Translations under genes and position numbers: made by a program
DNA from: Streptomyces jeddahensis
GTDB taxonomy: Bacteria > Actinomycetota > Actinomycetes > Streptomycetales > Streptomycetaceae
Reading direction: 5' to 3'
Assembly: GCF_001642995.1 (NCBI RefSeq)
Contig: NZ_LOHS01000034.1
Span: 1-56,187, forward strand
DNA: 56,187 bases
The notes under the pieces: model-generated
The model's database searches: none
The model's input: only the letters and a program-made list of their open reading frames with translations
Told to the model about the DNA's origin: nothing
Part shown: positions 42,378-52,520 of the stretch, piece after piece
How positions within the stretch are numbered: position 1 is the first letter of the stretch
Layout of the letters: the number at the start of each line of letters is the position of its first letter

Positions 42378-43229
42378 ATGGGCAGCCACAGCCAGCAGGA
42401 CTCCTTGCCGACTCCCCGCAACGACGCCGGACGCCGTGGGCTCGAGGCGATCATCGCCCACCCCGGGCAGGCCGTGATCGGGCTCGACTTCGACGGGACC
42501 CTCGCCCCGATCGTGCCCGACCCCGAGCAGGCGCGCGCCCACCCGGACGCCGTCCCCGCCATGTCGGCCCTCGCGCCGCACGTGCGTTCCGTAGCGGTGA
42601 TCACCGGACGCCCGGCCGATGTCGCCGTCCGCTACGGAGGGTTCGGCGACGCGCCGGGCCTCGAACACCTCGTCGTACTGGGCCACTACGGCGCCGAACG
42701 CTGGGACGCCGTCAGCCGCACCGTGCAGGCGCCCGCCCCGCCGCCGGGCGTGGCGGCCGTCCGCACCGAACTGCCCGGCCTCCTGGAGGCCCTCGGCGCC
42801 TCGCGCGGCACCTGGATCGAGGAGAAGGGCCGCGCGCTCGCCGTCCACACCCGGCGTGCCGAGGACCCCGAGGCCACGCTCGAGGTGCTGCGGGCGCCGC
42901 TCGCCGAGCTCGCCGCCCGGCACGGGCTGATCGTCGAGCCGGGCCGACTCGTCCTCGAACTGCGGCCGCCGGGCATGGACAAGGGCGTGGCGCTCACCGA
43001 GTACGTACGGGAGGTGGGTGCCGGGGCCGTGCTGTACTGCGGGGATGATCTCGGGGATCTTCCTGCGTTCGGTGCCGTGGAGAAGCTTCGGGGGGAGGGG
43101 GTGCCGGGGTTGCTCGTGTGCAGTGGCAGCTCCGAGGTTCCCGAGCTGGCCGGGCGGGCCGATGTCGTGGTGGACGGGCCGGCGGGGGTGGCGGGGTTCC
43201 TGACGGCGTTGGCCGCCCGCCTGGGGTGA
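42378..43229 (+). CDS. otsB: Trehalose-6-phosphate phosphatase
   Basis: 283 residues, HAD superfamily. Motif I GLDFDGTLAPIVPD, motif II VITGRP, motif III Lys in MDKGVALTEYV and motif IV YCGDDLGDLPAF are present, with the OtsB cap domain between. It releases trehalose from trehalose-6-phosphate. TAGGGT lies 6 nt before the ATG, so it is probably leaderless. It is convergent with otsA across two hairpins, rather than in one operon. Confidence 0.94.
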   Translation: MGSHSQQDSLPTPRNDAGRRGLEAIIAHPGQAVIGLDFDGTLAPIVPDPEQARAHPDAVPAMSALAPHVRSVAVITGRPADVAVRYGGFGDAPGLEHLVVLGHYGAERWDAVSRTVQAPAPPPGVAAVRTELPGLLEALGASRGTWIEEKGRALAVHTRRAEDPEATLEVLRAPLAELAARHGLIVEPGRLVLELRPPGMDKGVALTEYVREVGAGAVLYCGDDLGDLPAFGAVEKLRGEGVPGLLVCSGSSEVPELAGRADVVVDGPAGVAGFLTALAARLG

Positions 43230-43238
43230 CCTCGTCGT

Positions 43239-43266
43239 CCGGGCACCCTGCGTCGTGGGTGCCCGG
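43239..43266. terminator. Terminator of otsB
   Basis: Perfect 10-bp stem CCGGGCACCC/GGGTGCCCGG with an 8-nt loop, 9 bp after the stop. Confidence 0.8.
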
Positions 43267-43312
43267 GGGTCGAACACAGTGCCCGCCGCCGCGGGGTTCC
43301 GCTGTGCCCACC

Positions 43313-43332
43313 CGTTCCGCCCCAGCGGAACG
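43313..43332. terminator. Second hairpin, otsA side
   Basis: CGTTCCGC-CCCA-GCGGAACG, a perfect 8-bp stem 28 bp past the otsA stop. Confidence 0.65.
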
Positions 43333-43360
43333 ACTGCCCACAGCGGCGGCGCGGCGGCGC

Positions 43361-44776
43361 TCAGGTGTCCAGGGCGTGCAGCTGGTCCAGGAACCACTGG
43401 GTCGGCGGCAGCGCCGTCGCGGACGCCGACAGCCGCTTCGCCCGTTCGAAGCGGTCCCCGTCGGAAAGACTGAGCGCCTCGTGCAGCGCCCGCGCCGTGC
43501 CCGACACGTCGTACGGGTTCACGGTGATCGCGTCCTCGCCCATCTCCTCGTACGCCCCCGCCTCACGGGACAGGACCAGGGCGCACCCCTCGTCGGAGAC
43601 GACCGGGACCTCCTTGGCGACCAGGTTCATGCCGTCGCGGATGGGGTTGACCAGCGCGACGTCGGCGATCCGGTAGGCGGCCAGCGAGCGGGCGAAGTCG
43701 TCCTTGAGGTGCAGCTGGACGGGGGTCCAGCCGGGCGTGCCGTACTGCTCATTGATCTCCTCGGCGAGCCGGCGCACCTCGGCCATGTAGTCCCGGTAGA
43801 CCGCGAGGTCCTGCCGTGAGGGGTAGGCCATGGCGATGTGCACGACCTTTTCGCGCCACTCCGGGTGGTCCTCGAGGAGCTGCCGGAAGGCGAGCAGGCC
43901 GCGCACGATGTTCTTCGACAGCTCGGTGCGGTCGACGCGGACGATGGTCTTGCGGCCGGGACCGATCTGCTGCCGCAGGAGGGCCTTGCGCTCGTCGACG
44001 TCCCGCTGGTGCGAGCGCTCCCGCAGGAAGTCCGCGTCCGCGCCCAGCCCGTGCACCCCGATCCGGGTGTCGGCCAGGGCGTCCGGGCCCAGCAGCTCCA
44101 TGCAGCAGGTGGTGAACGCGTTCGCCCAGCGCCAGGTCAGGAACGCGGCGCGATCGGCACCGAGGATGCCCCGCAGCACCTCCCGCGCGATGTCGTCGGG
44201 CAGCATCCGGAAGTAGTCGACGGGCGCCCACGGCGTGTGCGAGAAGTGCCCGATCCTTAGGTCGGGGCGGAGCTCGCGGAGCATGCCCGGGACCAGCACC
44301 AGGTGGTAGTCCTGCACCAGCACCGCCGCGCCCTGGCCCGCCTCGTCCGCCAGCGCCTCGGCGAAGGCCCGGTTGTACGCCTCGTAGGAGGCCCACTGGG
44401 CCCGGAACTCCGCGCCGAAGGCGGGCTCCAGCGGCGTCTGGTACAGCATGTGGTGCACGAACCACAGCACCGAGTTCGCGATGCCGTTGTACGCGTCCTC
44501 GTACACGTCGGGCTCGATGCCCAGCATGCGCACGTGCTGTCCGCCCGTGTCGGCCGGGTCGAGCGTGCCGCCCGTGCGGCGCACGGCCTCGCGGTCGCCG
44601 TCGCCCAGAGCGGCGCACACCCATACGGCCCCCGCGTCCGGGCCGATCGCCGACAAGCCTGAGACGAGACCGCCACCGCCGCGCTTGGCGGTGAGCGAAC
44701 CATCCTCCTCCAGCGTGTAGGAGACCGGGCCGCGGTTGGACGCGACGAGGATCTGAGCACCCTGAGTGGAAGCCAT
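43361..44776 (-). CDS. otsA: Trehalose-6-phosphate synthase
   Basis: 471 residues, GT20. ILVASNRGPVSYTLEEDG at the N-terminus, QDYHLVLVPGMLRELRPDLRIGHFSHTPWAP (glucose-6-P side), RVDRTELSKNIVRGL and NPIRDGMNLVAKEVPVVSDEGCALVLSREAGAYEEMG (UDP-glucose side) are all intact. It condenses NDP-glucose with glucose-6-phosphate. TAAGTT is 7 nt before the ATG, so the message may be leaderless. gpgS lies upstream on the same strand. Confidence 0.95.
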   Translation of the reverse strand: MASTQGAQILVASNRGPVSYTLEEDGSLTAKRGGGGLVSGLSAIGPDAGAVWVCAALGDGDREAVRRTGGTLDPADTGGQHVRMLGIEPDVYEDAYNGIANSVLWFVHHMLYQTPLEPAFGAEFRAQWASYEAYNRAFAEALADEAGQGAAVLVQDYHLVLVPGMLRELRPDLRIGHFSHTPWAPVDYFRMLPDDIAREVLRGILGADRAAFLTWRWANAFTTCCMELLGPDALADTRIGVHGLGADADFLRERSHQRDVDERKALLRQQIGPGRKTIVRVDRTELSKNIVRGLLAFRQLLEDHPEWREKVVHIAMAYPSRQDLAVYRDYMAEVRRLAEEINEQYGTPGWTPVQLHLKDDFARSLAAYRIADVALVNPIRDGMNLVAKEVPVVSDEGCALVLSREAGAYEEMGEDAITVNPYDVSGTARALHEALSLSDGDRFERAKRLSASATALPPTQWFLDQLHALDT

Positions 44777-44994
44777 ACGCCCAAACTTAGCCCGGCCCGG
44801 AAACGCTCAAACGTACGGACGACCCGGCTGGGCCCATGGCCGTATACGGTCGCCGCGACGGGTTACACGCCGGTCACGCGCGGCGACCGTCCGGCGGGAT
44901 CCGCAGCAGCAGACCAAGGGCTCCGCGATCAGGGCGCCGCACCCCTCAGGGCCGGGCCCCGAGAGGCGCGCACCACCCAGATGTCATGCCGCGG

Positions 44995-45960
44995 TTACGC
45001 GGCGCGCCGCTCCGCGTACTCCGCGATCTCCGCCATCGGAGGCCGCTCCTCGATGTCCACGGAATAGGTACGCGGTTCGAATCCGTCCTCGCCGCGCTCG
45101 AACTGGGTGAGGACCGGACGTACGAGATGGCCGCGGGCCAGGCGCAGCTGCGCCGTGCGGTAGATCGCGGCCGCCATCCGGCCCAGCGCCTGCCCGTCCT
45201 GGTGCCGGTGCTTGCGCACGCCGACGTCGACCTGGGCGAGCGCGTCCAGGCCCACGAGGTGCAGGGCGTCGACGAGCATGCCCAGCTCGACGCCGTATCC
45301 GACGGGGAACGGCAGCTGTTCGAGCAGGGACCTGCGGGCCGCGTACTCGCCGCCGAGCGGCTGGACGAATCCGGCGAGCTGCGGCCAGTGCATGTTCAGC
45401 AGCGGGCGCGCCATCAGCTCGGTGACCCGGCCGCCCTGGCCCGGGGCGCTTCCGGAGGAGAGCTCGGCGCCGAGCGGGCGGTCGTACATCGCCTTGACCA
45501 GGTCCACGCCGGGCTCGGTGAGCAGCGGGCCGACGATGCCGTAGACGAAGTCCGCGGAGAATTCCTTCAGGTCCGCGTCGACGAACGCGACGATGTCGCC
45601 GCTGGTCACGAGCAGCGAGCGCCACAGGACCTCGCCCTTGCCGGGCAGCGCCGGTATGCGCGGCAGGATCGCGTCGCGGTGGACGACGCGGGCGCCGGCC
45701 GCCGCCGCGACCTCGGCCGTGCGGTCCGTCGAACCGGAATCGATCACGACGAGCTCGTCGACGAGAGGCACGGCCCGGGTCATCAGCTCGCGGCGGATCA
45801 CCGCGACGATCTCGCCGACCGTCTCCTCCTCGTTGAGCGCGGGCAGCACGACGCTCACCGTCTGCCCGGTGGCGCGCTTCGCCGCGATCAGCTGACGGAG
45901 CGGACGGTCGGTCACCGACCAGGAGCGCGTGCTCAGCCAGCGCTCGACTTCATCCAGCAC
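44995..45960 (-). CDS. gpgS: Glucosyl-3-phosphoglycerate synthase
   Basis: 321 residues, GT-A fold, GT81. VVLPALNEEETVGEIV, VIDSGSTDRTAEVA, the metal-binding DAD in FVDADLKEFSADFV, and the acceptor region RPLLNMHWPQLAGFVQPLGGEYAARR are as in mycobacterial GpgS. It transfers glucose to 3-phosphoglycerate, the first step to glucosylglycerate, an osmolyte and precursor of methylglucose polysaccharides. GTG 45960 has GAGGGGG 9 nt upstream; the 17 residues before it come from a 24-bp DNA repeat and are rejected. Confidence 0.9.
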   Translation of the reverse strand: MLDEVERWLSTRSWSVTDRPLRQLIAAKRATGQTVSVVLPALNEEETVGEIVAVIRRELMTRAVPLVDELVVIDSGSTDRTAEVAAAAGARVVHRDAILPRIPALPGKGEVLWRSLLVTSGDIVAFVDADLKEFSADFVYGIVGPLLTEPGVDLVKAMYDRPLGAELSSGSAPGQGGRVTELMARPLLNMHWPQLAGFVQPLGGEYAARRSLLEQLPFPVGYGVELGMLVDALHLVGLDALAQVDVGVRKHRHQDGQALGRMAAAIYRTAQLRLARGHLVRPVLTQFERGEDGFEPRTYSVDIEERPPMAEIAEYAERRAA

Positions 45961-45974
45961 GTTCTGGTGCCCCC

Positions 45975-46013
45975 TCACTGGGACCACTCGGTGGCCCGTC
46001 ACTGGGACCACTC
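45975..46013. repeat. 24-bp spaced direct repeat in the gpgS leader
   Basis: TCACTGGGACCACTC occurs at 45975-45989 and 45999-46013. It lies 15-53 bp before the gpgS start, a possible double binding site. Confidence 0.75.
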
Positions 46014-46158
46014 CCTGTGATCCATCTCGCGGTTCGGACGACTACCTCAACTGTCCTGGCCTTCGGTTACAGTCTTGAACAACGCGGATGACCATCGCAT
46101 GTCGGGGGTCATGGCGCGAACAAACGCTCCGGGACCCGCACGGCCCGGCGCCATACCG

Positions 46159-46312
46159 CTCATCCAGAGGGGCAGAGGGACACGGCCCGTTGAAGCCCCG
46201 GCAACCCTCCAGCCGGTTCTCGTACCGATCATCGTCGATCGCTGCCGCGAGGCCCCGGCTAGGGAAGGTGCCAAATCCGTCTCACGGCGAGATGCGTCGT
46301 GAGGAAGATGAG
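46159..46312 (+). promoter_or_regulatory. SAM-I riboswitch (S-box)
   Basis: Conserved parts in order: P1 left CTCATC (46159-46164), AGAGGG-ACACGGCCCGTTGAAG, CCCCGGCAACC, a long variable P3, GGTGCCAAATCC, the P4 hairpin CGTCTCACGGCGAGATGCG, and P1 right GATGAG (46307-46312). The spacing and the two signature stretches match the SAM-I class. The P1 right strand touches the ribosome site AGGAGA of the next gene, and I see no terminator with a T-run, so translational control is likely: SAM binding stabilises P1 and reduces initiation. Confidence 0.92.
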
Positions 46313-46332
46313 GAGAAAGGGCCTCGCCTGAC

Positions 46333-47646
46333 ATGGCTGCGCAGACTGTCGCCACCAACGACACCGACACCGCCGGAACCGACACCGCGGGTGCCGTCGA
46401 CCTCGGACCCGCCTCCGCCCTCTCCTGTCGCGAGTGCGGCGAGCGCTTCCCGCTCGGCCCCATCTTCGCCTGCGAGATCTGTTTCGGTCCGCTCGAAGTC
46501 GCATACGACCTGCCGACCGGTGACCCCGAGGGCCTGCGCAAGCAGATCGAGGCCGGCCCCGACAACATCTGGCGGTACGCACCGCTGCTGCCCGTCCCGG
46601 CGGACGTGGCCACCAAGCCGAACCTGAACCCCGGCTGGACCAAGCTCGTCAAGGCCGACAACCTCGCCCGCGAACTCGGCGTCACCGGCGGCCTGTTCAT
46701 CAAGGACGACTCCGGCAACCCGACGCACTCCTTCAAGGACCGCGTCGTCGCCCAGGCCCTCGAGGCCGCCCGCGCCTTCGGCTTCACCACGCTCTCCTGC
46801 TCCTCCACGGGCAACCTGGCCGGTGCCGTCGGCGCCGCCGCCGCCCGCGCCGGCTTCCGTTCCTGCGTCTTCATCCCGCACGACCTCGAGCAGGGCAAGG
46901 TCGTCATGGCCGCCGTCTACGGCGGCGACCTCGTCGGCATCGAGGGCACCTACGACGACGTGAACCGTTTCTGCTCGGAGCTCATCGGCGACCCGCTGGG
47001 CGAGGGCTGGGGCTTCGTCAACGTCAACCTCCGGCCGTACTACGGCGAGGGCTCCAAGACCCTCGCGTACGAGATCTGCGAGCAGCTCGGCTGGCAGATC
47101 CCGGACCAGCTGGTGATCCCGATCGCCTCCGGCTCCCAGCTCACGAAGATCGACAAGGGTCTGCAGGAGCTGATCAAGCTCGGCCTGGTCGAGGACAAGC
47201 CGTACAAGATCTTCGGTGCCCAGGCGGAGGGCTGCTCCCCGGTGTCGGCGGCCTTCAAGGCCGGGCACGACGTGGTGCGGCCGCAGAAGCCGAACACCAT
47301 CGCCAAGTCCCTCGCCATCGGCAACCCGGCCGACGGCCCCTACGTCCTGGACATCGCCCGCCGCACGGGCGGCGCCGTCGAGGACGTCAACGACGAGCAG
47401 GTCGTCGACGCAATCAAGCTGCTGGCCCGCACGGAGGGCATCTTCGCCGAGACGGCGGGCGGCGTGACCGTCGGCGTCACCCGCAAGCTGATCGAGAACG
47501 GCCTCCTGGACCCGTCGCTGACCACGGTCGTCCTCAACACGGGCGACGGGCTGAAGACGCTGGACGCGGTGGCCCCGACGAGCGGCCCGTCGGCCGTGAT
47601 CAAGCCGTCGCTCGACGCGTTTCGCTCCGCGGGGCTTGCCGGTTAG
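46333..47646 (+). CDS. Threonine synthase-family PLP enzyme; possible O-phosphohomoserine-dependent homocysteine synthase
   Basis: 437 residues, longer than the roughly 360-residue actinobacterial ThrC. It begins with a zinc-ribbon-like segment (LSCRECGERF and FACEICFGPLEVAYDL, four Cys). The PLP domain has the Schiff-base Lys in THSFKDRVVAQALEAA, the phosphate loop CSSTGNLAGAVGAAAARAG and the late VVLNTGDGLKTLDAV. Annotation pipelines will call it ThrC: O-phosphohomoserine to threonine. But the SAM riboswitch before it and the CysO-like sulfur carrier after it point to methionine synthesis, so the product may be homocysteine. No hom or thrB gene is nearby. Confidence 0.9.
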   Translation: MAAQTVATNDTDTAGTDTAGAVDLGPASALSCRECGERFPLGPIFACEICFGPLEVAYDLPTGDPEGLRKQIEAGPDNIWRYAPLLPVPADVATKPNLNPGWTKLVKADNLARELGVTGGLFIKDDSGNPTHSFKDRVVAQALEAARAFGFTTLSCSSTGNLAGAVGAAAARAGFRSCVFIPHDLEQGKVVMAAVYGGDLVGIEGTYDDVNRFCSELIGDPLGEGWGFVNVNLRPYYGEGSKTLAYEICEQLGWQIPDQLVIPIASGSQLTKIDKGLQELIKLGLVEDKPYKIFGAQAEGCSPVSAAFKAGHDVVRPQKPNTIAKSLAIGNPADGPYVLDIARRTGGAVEDVNDEQVVDAIKLLARTEGIFAETAGGVTVGVTRKLIENGLLDPSLTTVVLNTGDGLKTLDAVAPTSGPSAVIKPSLDAFRSAGLAG

Positions 47647-47733
47647 GCGCCATCGTGGCTTGTGATCGTGGCCGACCGACGGCCGTGGTCCGTCCTCGCG
47701 CCCACGCGGCGGAGCCGCATATCGATACAGCCC

Positions 47734-47750
47734 GCGCCCCTTCGGGGCGC
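47734..47750. repeat. Small GCGCCCC-TTC-GGGGCGC hairpin between the synthase and cysO genes
   Basis: Perfect 7-bp stem with a TTC loop, 25 bp before the next start. It resembles the GCGCCCCTnnGGGGCGC part of the repeat at 41981-42018. No T-run follows, so read-through to cysO is likely. Confidence 0.6.
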
Positions 47751-47774
47751 ACCCCGTTTCCCCCGAGGTGAATC

Positions 47775-48050
47775 ATGAGCGTTACCGTCCGCATCCCGAC
47801 CATCCTGCGTACCTACACCGGCGGCCAGGCCGAGGTGCCCGCCGAAGGGGCCACGCTCTCCGAGGTCATCGCCGACCTGGAGAAGAACCACACGGGGATC
47901 GCCGCCCGCGTCCTCGACGACCAGGGCAAGCTCCGCCGCTTCGTGAACGTGTACGTGAATGACGACGACGTCCGCTTCGAGCAGGGTCTGGAGACCGCCA
48001 CGCCGGACGGTGCGGGCGTCTCGATCATCCCGGCCGTCGCCGGCGGCTGA
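47775..48050 (+). CDS. cysO: MoaD/ThiS-type sulfur carrier protein (CysO-like)
   Basis: 91 residues, ubiquitin-like. Conserved VTVRIPTILRTYTGGQ, RFVNVYVNDDDVRF and the C-terminal ILPAVAGG-type end (IIPAVAGG), whose terminal Gly-Gly is adenylated and turned into a thiocarboxylate. It closely follows M. tuberculosis CysO, which donates sulfur to O-phosphoserine with CysM and the Mec protease; neither gene is here. It lies 128 bp after the PLP enzyme gene and before a strong terminator, so both are probably in one riboswitch-controlled transcript. Confidence 0.92.
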   Translation: MSVTVRIPTILRTYTGGQAEVPAEGATLSEVIADLEKNHTGIAARVLDDQGKLRRFVNVYVNDDDVRFEQGLETATPDGAGVSIIPAVAGG

Positions 48051-48101
48051 CCGTCGAGCACGGTGCCGGCGGCCGCCGAGCCGTACCGCACACTGCGTCA
48101 C

Positions 48102-48144
48102 CAGAATTGCCCCCTCCGCGAGAGAAGCGGAGGGGGCAATTCTG
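48102..48144 (+). terminator. Strong terminator after cysO
   Basis: Perfect 18-bp stem (CAGAATTGCCCCCTCCGC) with a 7-nt loop, closing the synthase/cysO transcript. Confidence 0.92.
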
Positions 48145-48495
48145 CATGATTGAGCGCGGTACAGTTGGGGAACTCGGTTCGCTGTTCTTGTCCGGCGCAT
48201 ATGACTTCGCGTCCGGCGGCCGATGAGAAGTAGCCAAAGTGCACCATCCTTTTGCGCCATACATTCCTTTTGCCGGGCCCGACTTGCCCTGAGTCCTGGT
48301 GGATTCTCCGTATATCTCCGATCAGGCGTGCCCGGATTTCTCGTCCGATTGACCTGTTGCAGACGGCAGTTGGGCAGATACATTCAGCCGCGGTCGACGC
48401 GTTCCGGCGCACACCCCCAACCGTTGGGGGGTGAGGTCTGACCCGGGTCCGCGAAGTGCGGTCCTGTGCAAGGGCCAGTAATAGGGGAGTTAGGC
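48145..48495. other. 351-bp leader region of the cold shock gene
   Basis: AT-richer than the rest of the window with no gene. Near its 3' end is the hairpin CACCCCCAAC-C-GTTGGGGGGTG (48412-48433), about 62 bp before the start codon. A long 5' untranslated region is usual for cold shock genes. Confidence 0.6.
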
Positions 48496-48699
48496 ATGGC
48501 TCAGGGCACCGTCAAGTGGTTCAACGCGGAGAAGGGGTACGGCTTCATCGCGGTCGACGGTGGTGCGGATGTTTTCGTCCACTACAGCGCGATTCAGATG
48601 GACGGCTACCGCACCCTCGAAGAGGGCCAGCGGGTCGAATTCGAGATCTCGCAGGGTCAGAAGGGACCGCAGGCGGACATGGTCCGCGTGGCCGGCTAA
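48496..48699 (+). CDS. Cold shock protein, CspA family
   Basis: 67 residues, one cold shock domain. RNP1 is [10 protein letters not shown] and RNP2 [26 protein letters not shown] is the Streptomyces Csp N-terminus. It binds single-stranded RNA/DNA and acts as an RNA chaperone. Ribosome site GGGGAG 8 nt upstream. An imperfect hairpin at 48733-48764 follows. Several csp paralogues exist in Streptomyces; this is the F-type one near groEL. Confidence 0.95.
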   Translation: MAQGTVKWFNAEKGYGFIAVDGGADVFVHYSAIQMDGYRTLEEGQRVEFEISQGQKGPQADMVRVAG

Positions 48700-48732
48700 G
48701 GCGCCGACTGACTGCAGCGACGTTCACGGAGG

Positions 48733-48764
48733 GCTCGTATCCCAGTAGGGGGGTACGGGCCCTT
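48733..48764 (+). terminator. Imperfect hairpin after the cold shock gene
   Basis: GGGCTCGTATCCC pairs with GGGGGTACGGGCCC, with G-U pairs, 34 bp after the stop. Confidence 0.55.
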
Positions 48765-48902
48765 CGCTGTGCCCGGACGCCGGACGTTCCAGAGGGCGCG
48801 CGCCATCCCGCAGAGGGCGCGCACGCCCAAGGGCGCACCCCGCCAGGCGCTTGCGCCCTCCCGTCGCCCGACCGCCACCCCTCAACGACGCCCTTCGGGC
48901 GG

Positions 48903-48929
48903 CTTGCACTCATGGGGGGCGAGTGCTAA
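48903..48929. promoter_or_regulatory. CIRCE element 1 (HrcA operator)
   Basis: CTTGCACTC-N9-GAGTGCTAA against the consensus TTAGCACTC-N9-GAGTGCTAA: right half perfect, two mismatches in the left half. Confidence 0.85.
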
Positions 48930-48938
48930 TCATTGGCG

Positions 48939-50714
<1,776 letters not shown>

Positions 50715-50747
50715 TCGACCTGAAGGTTGATCAACCGTCCTGCAAGT

Positions 50748-50790
50748 CCCGAGGGCGGCACCCCTTCTCCCTGGGGGCGCCGCCCTCGGG
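50748..50790 (+). terminator. groEL terminator
   Basis: CCCGAGGGCGGC pairs with GCCGCCCTCGGG (12 bp) plus inner CCCC/GGGG pairing, 33 bp after the stop. Confidence 0.85.
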
Positions 50791-50957
50791 CGTGTCCGGG
50801 ATCACAGCGGGGTGCCGAGGGCGCGGTGGAATGCCGCGGCGGGCCGGGCAGTTGACGCGTACGAAGAGTGGATGCACGTGCACATATCTGCTCGCGTGTT
50901 CGTCCTCTTGTCCGATCTCTTGTCCGCCAGTTTCCCCGATTCCGAGGAGCCTCCCAC

Positions 50958-52100
50958 GTGACCGTCACGGCCTCCGCTTCCGATTCCGCCCCCGCATCGC
51001 GCGCGGCCGGGATCCTCTCCCGGCCCGTCCAGCTGAACGGCCTGACCGTCCCGAACCGGATCGCGATGGCGCCGATGACCCGGCAGTTCTCACCGGGCGG
51101 CGTTCCCGGCGAGGACGTGGCGTGGTACTACGCGCGCCGGGCGGCCGCGGGCGTCGGACTGATCGTCACCGAGGGCACGTACGTCGGTCACGAGTCGGCG
51201 GGGCAGAGCGACCGCATCCCGCGCTTCCACGGCGAGGAGCAGCTGGCGGGCTGGGCGAAGGTCGCCGAGGCCGTCCACGCGGCGGGCGGGACGATCGTGC
51301 CGCAGCTGTGGCACATCGGCATGGTGCGCACCGCCGGCGAGCCGCCGTTCCCGGAGGCCCCGGCGGTCGGTCCCTCGGGCATCCGCCTGGACGGCACCGA
51401 GGGCGAGGGCAAGGCGATGACCCAGGAGGACCTGGACGACGTCATCGGGGCGTTCGCCGAGGCCGCGGCCGCCGCCGAGCGGATCGGCTTCGACGGCGTC
51501 GAACTGCACGGCGCCCACGGCTACCTCATCGACCAGTTCCTGTGGTCCGGCACGAACCGCCGCACGGACGCGTACGGCGGCGACCTGGTGGCCCGTACGA
51601 CGTTCGGTGCCGAGATCGTGGCCGCGGTCCGCAAGGCCGTCTCGCCGGACTTCCCGGTGATCTTCCGCTTCTCGCAGTGGAAGTCGGGGAACTACGATGC
51701 CCGGCTCGCCGAGAACCCGGCCGAGCTGGAGGCGCTCCTCACGCCGCTCGCCGAGGCCGGAGTGGACGTCTTCCATGCCTCGACCCGCCGCTACTGGCTG
51801 CCCGAGTTCGACGGCTCCGACCTCAACCTGGCCGGCTGGACGAAGAAGCTCACCGGCAAGCCGGTCATCACGGTCGGCTCCGTCGGCCTGGACGGCGAGT
51901 TCCACCGCACCTTCCAGGGCGAGGGCGCCCCGGTGAAGAGCATCGACAACCTGCTGGACCGGCTGGAGCGCGAGGAGTTCGACCTGGTCGCGGTCGGCCG
52001 TGCGCTGCTGCAGGATCCGGAGTGGGCTGCGAAGGTGCTCGGCGACCGGTTCGACGAGCTGTCGGCGTACGACGCGGCGGCGCTGCGGACTCTGAGCTGA
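50958..52100 (+). CDS. NADH:flavin oxidoreductase (old yellow enzyme family)
   Basis: 380 residues, TIM barrel. FMN-binding NRIAMAPMTRQFSPGGVP, active-site pair His-His replaced by the QLWHIGMV and ELHGAHGYLIDQFLW segments typical of the group, RTDAYGGDLVARTTFGAEIV, and the C-terminal phosphate site VITVGSVGL then VAVGRALLQDPEW. It reduces activated alkenes such as enones. GTG start with CCGAGGAG upstream. The frame extends upstream without a domain. Physiological substrate unknown. Confidence 0.9.
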   Translation: MTVTASASDSAPASRAAGILSRPVQLNGLTVPNRIAMAPMTRQFSPGGVPGEDVAWYYARRAAAGVGLIVTEGTYVGHESAGQSDRIPRFHGEEQLAGWAKVAEAVHAAGGTIVPQLWHIGMVRTAGEPPFPEAPAVGPSGIRLDGTEGEGKAMTQEDLDDVIGAFAEAAAAAERIGFDGVELHGAHGYLIDQFLWSGTNRRTDAYGGDLVARTTFGAEIVAAVRKAVSPDFPVIFRFSQWKSGNYDARLAENPAELEALLTPLAEAGVDVFHASTRRYWLPEFDGSDLNLAGWTKKLTGKPVITVGSVGLDGEFHRTFQGEGAPVKSIDNLLDRLEREEFDLVAVGRALLQDPEWAAKVLGDRFDELSAYDAAALRTLS

Positions 52101-52520
52101 TTGATTGCTGCACGCCGAGGGCGGCTCCTTTGCTTCAGAGGGCCCGCCCTCGGGCGCTTCCCACATGGGGCAGAAGGTCATCCCACTTTGAGAACTGCCC
52201 GCAACGGTCTGGGAACCCGCCATCACAGCGCGCCCGCCCGTTTCGCGGCGCAGCGCGGCTTCGTCGGCGCCTTCGACGCGGGAGACTTCGCCGCGGCTGT
52301 ACGTCTCGTGGGCCGGGCCGGGCCGGGCCGTGCTCGCTCGCACACCTTACGAGCTGTCACTGCGCGGGCCACCTGAGCCGCTTCATGCATGCGGGTCTGA
52401 CGGAAGACAGTGAGCAGGACGCTCGCAGTGGACGAGCGAAAGGCATGGGGGTTCGCGTGCCCAGGGTGTCCGGGCTACGCGTGGGGACGGAGGCGGCTTG
52501 GGTCGGGGTGGTCGGCGGAG
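52101..52520. other. 420-bp region between the OYE gene and murQ
   Basis: Holds the hairpin at 52115-52153 and a GCCGG-rich stretch (CCGGGCCGGGCCGGGCC near 52312). A 91-codon frame from a TTG is open across 52101-52376 but lacks a ribosome site and any recognisable domain; I do not call it. Confidence 0.55.
52115..52153 (+). terminator. Terminator after the OYE gene
   Basis: CCGAGGGCGG pairs with CCGCCCTCGG, 14 bp after the stop. The stem sequence is nearly that of the groEL terminator. Confidence 0.8.

Noticed and set aside
45961..46011. 17-residue N-terminal extension of GpgS
   Set aside because: It is encoded by a 24-bp direct repeat; GTG 45960 has a good ribosome site and matches the family start.
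52101..52376. 91-codon frame after the OYE gene
   Set aside because: TTG start without ribosome site, crosses a terminator hairpin, Arg/Gly/Ala-rich.
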